NCBI RefSeq assembly: GCF_002994745.2 | Contig: NC_037094.1 | Span: forward strand, 22,297,001-22,361,000 | Direction of reading: 5' to 3' | Length of the DNA: 64,000 nucleotides | From: Rosa chinensis | Lineage: Eukaryota > Streptophyta > Magnoliopsida > Rosales > Rosaceae | Shown here: positions 33,938-44,435 of the stretch, in pieces | Numbering within the stretch: the stretch's first letter is position 1 | Layout: every line of letters starts with the position of its first letter | The notes under the pieces: generated by a model | Told to the model about the DNA's origin: nothing | The model's input: only the letters and a program-made list of their open reading frames with translations | Databases searched by the model: none | Position numbers and translations under genes: made by a program

Positions 33938-34860
33938 ATGTATGGACAGAGTGGTTCTGATGCGGATTTTACCCTGCTCGACTCGATTCGGCGACACTTG
34001 CTCGGCGGCGAGAATAACAATCATAATCCGGTGACGAATTCCGGCGCCGGGCCGATTTTCTCGCGGAGCTCCAGCTTCAGCAGCTTGTACTCGTGCTTGA
34101 CGGACAACTGGGGGGAGCTGCCGTTGAAGGAGAACGACTCCGAGGACATGGTGCTCTACGGTGTTCTAAGAGACGCCGTCAGCGTCGGCTGGGTCCCGTC
34201 TCTCGGGTCCGGGTGCGGGTCGGCCGACGGTTGCGGTTTTGAGTTTGCGGTGAAGTCGGAGCCATGCTCGTTCGATTTCGAGGTGAAGTTGGAGCCGGAG
34301 GACGCTTCGGCGGCGCCGGTGAGTAGCGCGCCGGAGACGAATTCGGCCGTGGTGGCGGTGACTCAGCAGTCGGCTCAGGCCAAGCCGGCGGTGGTGGTGG
34401 CGCCGAAGGGGAAGCATTACAGGGGAGTGAGGCAGCGGCCGTGGGGAAGTTCGCCGCGGAAATCCGTGATCCGGCGAAAAACGGCGCCAGAGTTTGGCTC
34501 GGGACTTTCGAGACGGCGGAGGACGCGGCGTTGGCTTATGATAGAGCCGCTTACAGAATGCGCGGCTCGAGAGCGCTATTGAATTTCCCGCTCCGGGTTA
34601 ATTCGGGCGAGCCCGACCCCGTTAGGGTGACGTCGAAGCGATCGTCACCCGAACCGGCCTCGTCTTCGGAGAGCGGGTCTCCGAAGAGGAGGAAGAAGGC
34701 GGCGGCGGCAGTGGCAACGGCAACGGCAACGGCGGTTCAAGCCGGGCTGGAAATGGGGAGTGGGATTGGGATTGGGATTGGGATTGGGATTGGGCAGCAA
34801 CAAGTGGGAGGGCAAGTGGGGGTCTCGTGTACACGTGGCGAGCAGTTATTGGTGGTTTGA
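33938..34860 (+). CDS. AP2/ERF group IX transcription factor (AtERF1/AtERF2-like), frameshifted in the AP2 domain
   Basis: ERFs of this group bind GCC boxes in the nucleus and activate ethylene/jasmonate and defence genes. The ATG at 33938 begins [20 protein letters not shown]. The group IX acidic motif [12 protein letters not shown] lies near residues 62-73. The AP2 domain starts [12 protein letters not shown] (about 159-170) and continues [20 protein letters not shown], but in another frame. The run GGGG at 34443-34446 has one G fewer than the family requires, so translation as given leaves the domain and stops at 34582. Reading frame 1 from 34447 to the TGA at 34858-34860 supplies the rest of AP2, a KRRKK nuclear signal and a Gly-Ile repeat. 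The full frame would be about 307 aa, single exon. The missing G may be a base-calling error or a real null allele. Confidence 0.88.
34762..34794 (+). repeat. (GGGATT)n hexamer repeat coding Gly-Ile, G-quadruplex candidate
   Basis: Six GGG tracts separated by ATT, in frame with the ERF C-terminus and giving an alternating Gly-Ile stretch. Four such tracts with 3-nt loops meet the usual G-quadruplex pattern. The copy number is likely variable. Confidence 0.85.
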
Positions 34861-35646
34861 TGGTGAGTGTGTGAGCTGGGAAGCAGTGCTTGCAATTGTA
34901 AATTATATGCAGAGATTATAAAAAATGTAGGATTTCAGCTTTTTACTTTTCAGTTTCTTAGAAGCAAATTTTTTTAATTTGCAAAACGCAACAAGAAAAA
35001 GAAAAAAAAATAAGAGGGATTGGTTGAGATTTAAGAGTAAGTACAAATTTTGTTATCGTTTGATGAACTATTTTGAGAATTGAGATGCAATATTGTCCAA
35101 AAATCATGTTGAGCCCTGGACATTTTGTTTTATGAATTTGAGTAGTAAATGTTAGGCTAGAGTGTGAAATGAAACGAGAGACTAAGAGATCGATATCGAT
35201 ATTGAAGATAAAAGTCATGTTTTTTATATTATATTGTACATTTGTAATCTTCTGCAACTTCCCTTCCAATTGTTTGACTATCTTCTTAATGAAAGTTTAT
35301 CTTCTATAGGGATGGATTAAGTAGTATTACTTGCAAGAAAAGCGAGAGATGGCAATCTAATGGTGCGCTTCAAGTCGTGTCATAAAGGTGTTAATTAGCC
35401 AATTAAAACCGACCTCTTCTTAATCAAGTCAAGAAGCTTCTTCGATTGCAACATATTTGTATACTCGAATTTATTAACGGTAAACCATTGTTGATGAGCT
35501 GTGATATGTTAGTTATATGGTCTAATTACTATCGTACAAATAGCGAATCATTATAAAAGAGTTAAGTATATGAAATCGATGAGCTGTGGTATATTAGTTA
35601 TATGGTCTAATTAATATTGTACAAATAATGAATTCAAATTTCTGGA
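34861..35646. other. 3' flank of the ERF gene with a short tandem duplication
   Basis: No gene. Two ~60-bp copies (about 35489-35549 and 35576-35636) share GATGAGCTGTG, TTAGTTATATGGTCTAATTA and TACAAATA. Parts of 34980-35450 resemble 39880-40680 on the far side of the LINE, for example GACTATCTTCTTA/AACTATCTTCTTA and CTCTTCTTAATCA. This suggests an old segmental duplication. Confidence 0.55.
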
Positions 35647-35859
35647 TTTTTTTTTTGAGTTGAATGAGGTTAAAACTTTATTGGAAATTGAGCACAAACT
35701 CAAGGTACATGCTTTTCAGCATCAATTACAGTATGAATAAAAGAAGGAACAGAAAGGAAAAAGAAGTTCTGATCTTGTGCAGAAGCATAGGCTGCCAATG
35801 CATGCGCAGCCTTGTTTGCCTCCCTTCTGACATGAACAATTCTTGAACTGACCATAAGT

Positions 35860-37236
35860 GCTAAATCTCACCTATATCCTCATAGAGCCTCCCAAGGAAT
35901 GAGGTATTTGGATTTCTAACTTGAGTCAACTGTTGCTGCAAAACTAGGCAATCTGTCTCGAAAATAACATGCTGTAAAGCTTGTTCTAGTGCAAATGTTA
36001 CAGCTTCCCACATGCCAATAGCTCGACATGTTCAACAGATTGAACACAGTCTATTACCTTCCCAACTGCACTTACAAAATTACCATTGGCATCCCTAACT
36101 AGGAATCCAATAGCTGCTCCGCCATTCCCACCATTATATGCACCATCAAAATTCAATTTTACCCAACCTTGAGGAGGTGCTTTCCATTTCAATTGTCTTC
36201 TCAAATTCTGAACTCGCTGTAACTTTGAGTTATGAAAGATGAAATTACTAAGTCTGCTAGAAGACATGAGGGCTATATCACAGGCTGAAGTGATTTTGTT
36301 TTCCCACACTCTAACATTCCGTTCTTTCCAGATTCCCCAAATCAAAAATAAAAGCTGAGCAAAGGCAGTCTTTGATAGTTTCTCAGAGCAAAACGTCAAC
36401 CAACTCAAGGTATCCAAATCATCAGAATCAGTCCCTAGACAACAACCATTGATGCTAACATTGGTACTAAACACATCCCTTATAAAAGTACAATTACGAC
36501 ACATATGAATAACTGTCTCTGCATTAGCATTGCACATAACGCAAATCTGAGACTCCAACTTCACATGTCTAGAAGCTAATCTGTCCCTAGTAGGCAAAAT
36601 ATTATGACAAATTTTCCATGCAGTAACCTTAGCAAAACTAGGCATCTTATCATTCCAAAATTTTTTCCAGGCTCGCTGATTAGCCACAACAAAAGGAGGA
36701 AGAGTAGAAGCATTTTTTGAGAAGGTAGAACGATAAGCTGATTTGACAGTGAACATACCTTTTCTCGCAAACTGCCATGTTAACCTGTCTTTTGGTTGTC
36801 TAGAGCTCAGAGGAATAGCAAGTATTGCTTCTGCATCTTCAGGAGTAAAAATGGAACGCACCTTGTTCTCATTTCAATTACTTGGAGGAGTAATCAATTC
36901 ATCCATATTCACATTATGTTGACTCACTAAAGCACCAAGAGGCTTATGAGTAGGTAACTTGGGTATCCAGGCATCGTTCCACACAGAGACATTACGTCCA
37001 TTACCCACATGCCAAAAAGCCCCAGTCTTGATAAAATCCCTTGTAGCAAAGATACTACGCCAAGAATAGGAAGGTGAAGTATGCGCAGTCGCATTCCAAA
37101 AATCACCCTCAGGATAATAACGCGCCTTATATAATTGTGCCACCAAGGACACCGGATTAGATGCCATCCTCCATGCTTGCTTAGCAAGCATAGACATATT
37201 AAATTCAGACAAGCTTCTGAAACCCAATCCTCCCAC
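35860..37236 (-). pseudogene. LINE C-terminus: zf-RVT and RNase H
   Basis: Block 36874-37236 (GGLGFRSLSEFNMSMLAKQAWR) follows the reverse transcriptase. Block 35998-36861 has the zinc-binding zf-RVT region (ICVMCNANAETVIHMCRNC). It then enters RNase H (GWVKLNFDGAYNGGNGGAAIG). A shift near 36005 moves the remainder (WEAVTFALEQA, FETDC) to another frame down to about 35860. RNase H at this position is typical of plant L1 elements. Confidence 0.88.
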
Positions 37237-37269
37237 TTCTTTGGCATGACATAAATCATCCCACTTTTT

Positions 37270-38526
37270 CTAGTGAATTTTACGCTTATCTGTGGTACTA
37301 CCCCACCAGAATCTTGCACACATCTGTTCTAAATCCTCACAAAAATTCTTTGTAAGTTGGAAGATACTCATAGCATGGTTAGGAAGAGCCTGAGCCACAA
37401 CTCGAATTAAGATATCCTTTCCAGCACCACTAAGAAATTTGCCTTGCCAAAGCTTCAACTTCTTACCAAGCCTCTCCTTAATATACTTGAATGTAGCAGT
37501 CTTCTTGCGTCCCACATAAGTGGGCAAACCAAGATACCTTTCATGTGAATCCACTGTCTCCATGCCAAGCAAATGAGCCATAGAATTTTGATTAGTTTCA
37601 CTAACAATCTTACTAAAGACAACTGAGCTTTTTTGAAAATTTACCACTTGACCAGAAGCTCTTCCATACACTTCAATCACCTCCTTAATTTGAAAGCAAG
37701 CCTCAGGAGTAGCTTGAGCATAAAGCATGATGTCATCTGCAAATAAGAGATGGTTCACATATGGGGCATTTTGACAGATTGCAATACCTGGTAGCAAACC
37801 CAACTCTTGTTTTTATTGTAGCAAGGTCGAGAAACCCTCCGCCCCAAGTAGAAATAAATAAGGGGAGAGGGGATCTCCCTGTCTCAACCCTCGAGAATGG
37901 ATCACATAACCTTGAGGCTTACCACGTACCAGAAAAGAGTATCTCACAAAGGTGACACATTGCATAACAACTTCAATCCAAACCGGAGCAAAACCAAAAC
38001 GCAACAACACTTCGCGTAAGAAAGTCCATTCCATTCGATCATAAGCCTTGCTGAGATCTAATTTTAGAGCCATATATCCATTCTGACCTTGCCTTTTATT
38101 ATGAACAAAATGGGCCACTTCATTTGCTACTAAGATATTATCAGTAATTAATCTCCCTGGCACGAAAGCACTTTGGAAAGGAGAAATAAGAACAGGCAAA
38201 AAAACCTTCAATCTGTTGGTAATTACCTTCAAACATAACTTGTAGATCACGTTACATAAAGCAATAGGTCTCAAATCCCCCATCGACTCTGGATTTTGCA
38301 CTTTAGGAATTAAACAGATGTGCGTGAAATTTATTTGTTTCAACAAAGATCCAGTATGCAAAAAATTTTGAACAGTTGTAGTAACATCTTTACTAATAGC
38401 TTCCCAGTAATGTTGAAAAAACAAAGGTGGCATATCGTCTGGCCCTGGGGATTTAGTAGGATACATTTGGACCAATGCACACCGCACTTCTTCCTCTGTA
38501 TACTGCGCGCACAGACTCTGATTCAT
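37270..38526 (-). pseudogene. LINE reverse transcriptase
   Basis: Block 37813-38526 carries fingers and palm motifs ([48 protein letters not shown]). Block 37270-37803 carries the catalytic FADD (HLLFADDIMLYAQ). One stop between 37804 and 37812 separates them in the same frame. Confidence 0.92.
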
Positions 38527-39096
38527 CTCCTCAGTGACACAGGGCTAGATAGCAGCCAAAGTAAATTCCACTGCCTCACTATCCAGAGAAGAGGCTGTGA
38601 ACATTTTTGAAAAATAAGATGTAACTACCCTCTCCATACCATCATCATCATCCTTCCAATTTCCTTCAGCATCAAACAAACCCAAAAGAGAATTTTTCCT
38701 CTTTCTGTTAGCTACCTTCCTGTGAAAGAAACCACTATTTATGTCTCCTTCCTAGAGCCAAGTTACCTTCGCTCTTTGCTTCCAAAAAGCCTCTTCTTGG
38801 GATAACAGATCCTGTAATGAAGTCATTAGAATTTTCTTCTCTTCATGAAGTTCGACAGTTAACTGTTCACCCATCGAAAACTCCAATCTGCCCGGTACGT
38901 CAACCATTTGCTGCTACCGAAATTTAAATGTTTGCTGCTGCCATGTTTCCAGAGCTCGACGTGTACATATGATCTTTCTGGTCAACGCATACATTGGAAC
39001 CCCTTCAAAATCAGTTTGCCACTTGTCTAGCACCAACGGATCACACTCCTCATGCTGCAGCCAAAAAGATTCAAATTTGAATCTATGTCTGCATGG

Positions 39097-39597
39097 TCAT
39101 TGAGGTAGTGGAACGCTTTTAGCCTGAAGTAAGATCGGTGTATGATCTGAGTCACTTGGGGCAAGGATCTTGACCCTTGAATAACCAAAAACATCGCTCC
39201 AACTTGCAGTTGCAACTGCCCTATCAAGTCTGAGTTGAGTCTCAGAATTCCACCAAGTCATTTGTGCCCCCCGGAACCCTAAAACAAACAACTCATTATA
39301 CCCTAAAGCCTGCCTGAACACACGCATCTGCCGCTCATGACGAATTGGACCACCAATTTTCTCACCATTGTTCAATATCTCATTGAAGTCCCCGATGATA
39401 ACCCAAGGAAGGGAATCAAGATCACATAAGTCTCTAATTAGTTGCCAAGATAAGTCACGTTCACTATTATTGGATGATAGGTACGTAATGCACAAAAGCA
39501 AAAACTCTTTACAAAACAAATTTGCCTGTGAAGATGTCATTTCTCGTTTTAAACAAAGATAAGCATGAAATAAGTGTGCTACCTTACACTTCCTCAT
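39097..39597 (-). pseudogene. LINE apurinic endonuclease domain, N-terminally incomplete
   Basis: The EEP-family motifs PWVIIGDFNEIL and SDHTPILLQ are visible; the N-terminal strands with the first catalytic residues are absent. The stretch 38527-39096 between this and the reverse transcriptase contains stops in the same frame. Confidence 0.85.
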
Positions 39598-42194
39598 TTT
39601 AAACGAAGATAATGGTGAAAGGCATTTGCCTCACAATGACTTTCACCATTAGATGATTTCAACTGTTAAAGAAGAGTGTATTTAAATAAAAAAAATAAAA
39701 AAATAAAAACTGTTAAGATACACTCTTTGTATGGACCGTAAAACTGTTAAAATACACTCTTGTATGGACAGTAAAACAGTTAATATTTCAATTAGCAACT
39801 TACCCTTACCTAGACCTATCGTATAATTTAATTAGATAATTCAAACTGTACAGATCATAATATTTAGAAGCAGATTTTGGTGGTTGTTACCTATAAGATT
39901 TGGGTATTGTGCATACAAAATTGGTTAATGTTCGATGAACTAAGTTTTTGAGAACGGAGAATTTTGGGATGCAATGTTGGCATCATTTGCAACCTAAAAG
40001 AACAAATTGTTGCTTACACCAACACTATGCCAAGCTGTGAGATTAGGTTTTCATTATATTTTCAGAACGAGTAATGTTAAGTAAACTATGTTTTTGAGTA
40101 CCATCTGCATTTCACTTCATATGATAGCTGATGTAATATAAAATTAAACCTATTAGAATATTTCATTATATGAACAATGATTTGACAATGTCACAACAGC
40201 TATCACATAAAGTGAGATAAAAAAAAGTGATTCACCTAATATTATTCTTTCAGAACTCATATGGAATATTGTTGAAATTCTTTGGAATTGAAAAGAACAA
40301 ATTTTTGCCTACACTAAAAGTCTAAAACCCACATTAAGATATGAAGTTAGACTTGTATTATTAATCGAAACGGAAGAATTTTATGGGGAATTTGACATTT
40401 TTTTGAATTTGAGTAGCAACTGGTCCGACTAGATTTCCCGTAAACCATAAACTTTGAACACCAAATTTGGACAAGTACAAGTTGAAATGTGATATAATAG
40501 ACGCCGAACTCCGTTGCCTTTGCAATTAGTCTAACTATCTTCTTAGTCAATACTAATCTTCTGTAGAAATAAATAGAAAAGTAAACTTGCTAAGAATGAG
40601 AGAGATGACAATGATTTTTAACCGATCTCTTCTTAATCAGTCAAGAATCTTGTTGAACATAAACATTTGACCCCTGCATGCGATAGAGTGCTTCTTAATT
40701 AAGGTTACGAGTGTTCTCTCCTCACACAATTTAGTTATGAAATCAAGTATCTAATTACACTCGTCTTAGTTATGAAATCGAGTATCTAACATAAACTGAG
40801 ATATAAACATCAAAGGTTATCTTACGAAATCTCATTTTAAACATTATTATAAATTTGTAGGTATTAAAAGTACCAAGACAAACATGAAACGATTTGGCTT
40901 TACAATCATTTTCACCATTACATTTTCACAACTGTTAAGACACTAAATTTCAATCAGTAGCAAGATAACCCACTATTATTATTTAGTCTATTCGCATAAG
41001 TTTTAATTCATACATGAGTGATCTAATAATCACAAAATTCGGAAAACTATGAAACTTCGGAACCTATCAGTTAGTTCTAGCTATGTGTGAACTTGAAGAA
41101 TTGTTTTTTGGGGTCAAAACTCTCAACTTTGACCTCGATCCCAATAGAATGTAGAGTGTTAAACTCTACTGAGAAGTTGAGAATGGTATAACTCGTCTGA
41201 ATATTATGAGCTAATCAACTAGTTGGTCACATTCACACGTACAATTTAAGTCACGGATTCCATTCGTCCTCTTGTAGTAAAATTGACATTTTCAACCTGC
41301 AAGTTGTCCTGGTCACCAGTCATGATAAGCATCTTCAGTCAATTTCCACATGTTATAAGACTTTAGGCATATACACTGAACTAGATCGATATATAGATGA
41401 CAAGGAATTTTTTTCTTTCTTTCAGTGAAATGTAATCAAATGTAGAAATAGTTAAAGGCAGTATAAAATCCATTCCAAGTAGCAAAGGTTAGCTAAAAAA
41501 ACAAACACAGTAGAAAGTAAAAACCTAGGATAATCAAGAAGTTAAAAGAATACCAACCCTATACCAGTCCTGGTGCGTAGTTCAGTCCCTATCGCAACAA
41601 GGAACAAGACAAACAAAGGAGACGGTAACAAAGAAAGAAACCAACTCGAAACATTCTTGCGATACTTAGTGGTGGAATTTACTCAATATTTTCAACTAGC
41701 TAGCTAGCTACTAGGCCGAAAGGCAAAACCGTAAGGGAGAAAATACTCCAAAGAAGTAGTCATTTCTTGAAAGAGAGTGTTTTTTTGAAGGAAGGGTGTT
41801 GATTGTATTCTATGTGAAATACGTATTTTTTTTATATTATAAATTATCAGAATTGTAGCTAATTTTCATTATTGTATTACAATAGTTTATATCTAGTGTT
41901 TTAACTTTAATAACTATGCCTAAGGTTAACATTGATGTCAAAAACTCTAGTCGATCTATAAACTAAGGTGCAACGCTCATATAATTGAAGTGAATTCTTG
42001 GAAGATAAAATTGGTATGGTAATGTGTGACTTGAACTATTGATCTGTCTTTGAATATATACATCTTGATTTGTAATTTTTAAATTTACAATAAAATGTAC
42101 TTTATTAGTCAGACTCAGCGATCAGAGCGTGAAACTTTTCTTAAAAAAACCCAAGCATAAAACCTATTATCTGTAATCCTATATATATATATAG
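39598..42194. other. Intergenic DNA with small repeats, no gene
   Basis: A two-copy ~41-bp tandem repeat (about 39708-39787, ACTGTTAARATACACTCT) and an inverted repeat TAATGGTGAAAG/CTTTCACCATTA (about 39610-39653) are present. Sequence at 39880-40680 resembles the ERF 3' flank. Nothing coding is recognisable. Confidence 0.5.
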
Positions 42195-42597
42195 AGGGCT
42201 TCCACTAAGGGATCCCTTTTTTTGGTCTTTTATAGGGATAGGCATTAGACCAACTTTTAGATCATATTTTCACATCTTAACCGTTCAGTTTTTAGGTCCT
42301 AATGTATGGATCACTTTTGCAAATTTTCAGCCAAATTGGTGATCGTTAAGGCATCCAAAACTGCAATTTACACGAACGGACCGAATCTGTCGAACCGGAA
42401 CCGTTCGTGTTTATAATGGTAAATTGCAGTTTTGGATGCCTTAACGATCATCAAATTGGCTGAAAATTTGCAGAAGTGATCTATACATTATGACCTAAAA
42501 ACTGAACGGTTAAGATGTGAAAATATGATCGAAAAGTTGGTATAATGCCTATCGTTATAAAAGACCAAAAAAATGGATCCCTCACTAGAAGGGCCCT
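42195..42597. mobile_element. ~400-bp fold-back MITE with ~190-bp inverted arms
   Basis: Nearly the whole element is one inverted repeat: about 42195-42385 pairs with about 42410-42597. Shared blocks include GGATCC, TTTTTTTGGTCTTTTATA, CATCTTAACCGTTCAGTTTT, CCAAATTGGTGATCGTTAAG and CAAAACTGCAATTTAC. It sits in an (AT)n stretch, so the target duplication cannot be defined. It is non-coding. A transcript would form a long near-perfect duplex. Confidence 0.85.
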
Positions 42598-43215
42598 GTA
42601 TATATATTATCTCAAGAGAAAAATGCACCATCAGTGCCTCAACTCTTGTGCACCGGCTAAGTTGATACCCAGACTTTCAGTGCTACTAATGTGATACTTG
42701 AACTCATATTTCGCTATCGATGAGGTACTTCAGTCAGATTTCATTGACGGCTCCGTTAGACGTGTGATGTGGCAAGCATGTGGGCCCCCAAAATGCAATG
42801 AATTGACCCCTAGATTTTTTTTTTTTTTTTACAATTTTCTCTCTCCTCCTCCTCTTCTTCTTCTTCCTTTGTTCTTGTTGCTGCGATCTCAATCTTCCCA
42901 GAAAGCTTTACGTTTTTTTTTTTAGTTCAAGAATCAACTTTCATTAGTCCATAACAGAATTATAGTATATATAATGTTTACATCAACCCCAAGACTGATT
43001 ACATGGGTTTTAGAGGAAGAATAGCCTGGAAAAAGTCTGATGCACACATAAAACATTACAATCATTTTAAATCAACCGTAATGCAATGGTACATAACTAA
43101 TTGGGGATAAAAATTGAATCAATCAAGTTCCCCTTTCCAGGGCACATTTGAGGGTACAAGCTTTCGCTGCACCAACTGGACTGGACATATTCGTGGGAAT
43201 TGAAACATCTTTTGA

Positions 43216-43515
43216 TCATTGAGGAAGAACTGGAGGAGCAATTGTGTGGGTGTTGTATAATTTGCAGTGGTTGCATTTCTGACCAATAATGTGGAAGTAA
43301 ACTTCGGTTGTGTCATTGCAGTCATTGCACAGGATCCAAACCTTGTTATTCCGGTAATCCTCTGGCATAACAGTGGCTTCAATCTCTTCATCTATTTTCT
43401 TCTAGGTTCTAGACATGTCAATCACTGACTTGGAGCATATTGGACAACAATATTTGTCCCGCTTTATCATTTCGTTGTAACATTCACAATGCATTGTGTG
43501 CCCACATCTCCTTCT
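43216..43515 (-). pseudogene. Captured fragment of a MIEL1/CHYR-type RING E3 ubiquitin ligase gene
   Basis: Minus-strand translation gives the second half of a RING-H2 finger ([17 protein letters not shown], then CCPIC). It continues as KSVIDMSRT, a stop where the family has Trp (TAG at about 43407), [17 protein letters not shown], then the zinc ribbon ([23 protein letters not shown]) and the family's C-terminal end APPVLPQ-stop (stop 43216-43218). The first RING cysteines and the CHY zinc-finger domain are absent. The capture is apparently continuous in this part. Whether it is transcribed is unknown. Confidence 0.85.
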
Positions 43516-43559
43516 GTAATGCTTGCAACAGTAACCCATCTTCCCAAAACTGGGATGTT

Positions 43560-44130
43560 CGTTGTGGCCTCTCTGTCAACTTTGATCCAACCCTTCACTC
43601 TCTCGCCCAGCAGTTCTGCACAGCACAACTCAACATCAACACCACCATCTGTATCATCAACATTGCCATCAAAACACCGCATTCCAACCTCACCAATAGT
43701 TTGGCCTATGAATGAAGAGAGAAGTGAGATTCCGGAAATCATGAGAAACGCAATACCCACCATTGAAAATGCTTGGACTGCTTGAGCTACGCTCTAAGCT
43801 TTGGAACACCATTTTTCCCGATGAGTTCATTCTTGGGCTGCTCGAGCTCCGTCCCACCCTCGCCCCTTGATCCACCACCGCTCTCTGCTCGATTTCCTGA
43901 ATCTTGACTGCCGTTTTGGCCCGCGCAGTCTTGCGGTGGAGGGAGAACATTGGGTTCAGGTTCGGATTCGGGTTCGGGTTTGGTTTTATGGTCATTGTGC
44001 TCGTGCCCTGAGGACGAGGATGAGAGCAAGAGGCGCGAGGAGATGTAGATGGAAACGCCATACCCATAGAAATTGCAATTGGAAACCCTAGGTTTATTTG
44101 CTTGTTTCTTGATTTTGGGGGCAGGCTGAA
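43560..44130 (-). other. Further MULE interior of unknown origin
   Basis: Several overlapping minus-strand frames of 98-166 codons (for example 43467-43763 with a hydrophobic N-terminus, and 43787-44287) show composition like coding DNA (Ser/Pro/Glu-rich), but none is a family I recognise. It may be a second captured gene piece. Confidence 0.35.
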
Positions 44131-44435
44131 TTTTCTTTCTGGGAAGTTTGAGATCGCAGCAACAAGAACAAAGGAAGAAGAAGAAGAAGAAGAAGAAGAG
44201 GAGGAGAGAGGAAACTGTAAAAAAAAAATCTATGGTCATTTTAGTCATTTCATGGTATTTTTGGGGCCCACGTGTTTGCCACGTCACACGTCTAACGGAG
44301 CCGTTAGCGAAATCTGATGGAAGTACCTCATCGATAACGAAATATGAGTTCAGGTATCACATTGGTAGCATTGAGAGTCTGGGTATCAATTTAGCCGGTG
44401 CACAAGAATTGAGGCACTGATGGTGCATTTTTCTC

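Larger units (their letters stand above)
35647..39597 (-). mobile_element. L1-type LINE, 5'-truncated, inactive
   Basis: Read from right to left: endonuclease, reverse transcriptase, zinc-finger linker and RNase H, with an A10 tail (T at 35647-35656). ORF1 and the start of the endonuclease are missing, so the left end of the element on its own strand is truncated, as is usual in target-primed reverse transcription. The open blocks 39097-39597, 37813-38526, 37270-37803, 36874-37236 and 35998-36861 are all in one frame, separated mainly by point stops. No target duplication was found, so the outer limit near 39.6 kb is approximate. Confidence 0.9.
42616..44435. mobile_element. Pack-MULE: Mutator-like element carrying a captured gene fragment
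   Basis: Ends GAGAAAAATGCACC...GGTGCATTTTTCTC, with terminal inverted repeats of about 290-300 bp (42616-42905 and 44135-44435). They include CCGGTGCACAAG-type, CGTGTGATGTGGCA-type and TGCGATCTCAA-type shared blocks. The flanks are a perfect 9-bp duplication TTATCTCAA at 42607-42615 and 44436-44444. Long TIRs plus a 9-bp duplication define MULEs. There is no transposase. The interior holds the 3' coding end of a MIEL1-like E3 ligase gene (43216-43515, minus). It also holds other minus-strand sequence of unknown origin (about 43560-44130). Confidence 0.88.

Noticed and set aside
34166..34417. Minus-strand Arg/His-rich frame opposite the ERF
   Set aside because: Antisense shadow of GC-rich coding sequence.
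43440..43785. Plus-strand frames inside the Pack-MULE
   Set aside because: Antisense to the E3 fragment, which reads correctly only on the minus strand.
42616..44435. Reading the long inverted repeat as a Stowaway or hAT element
   Set aside because: The duplication is a perfect 9 bp and TIRs are about 290 bp, which fits MULEs, not TA or 8-bp duplications.
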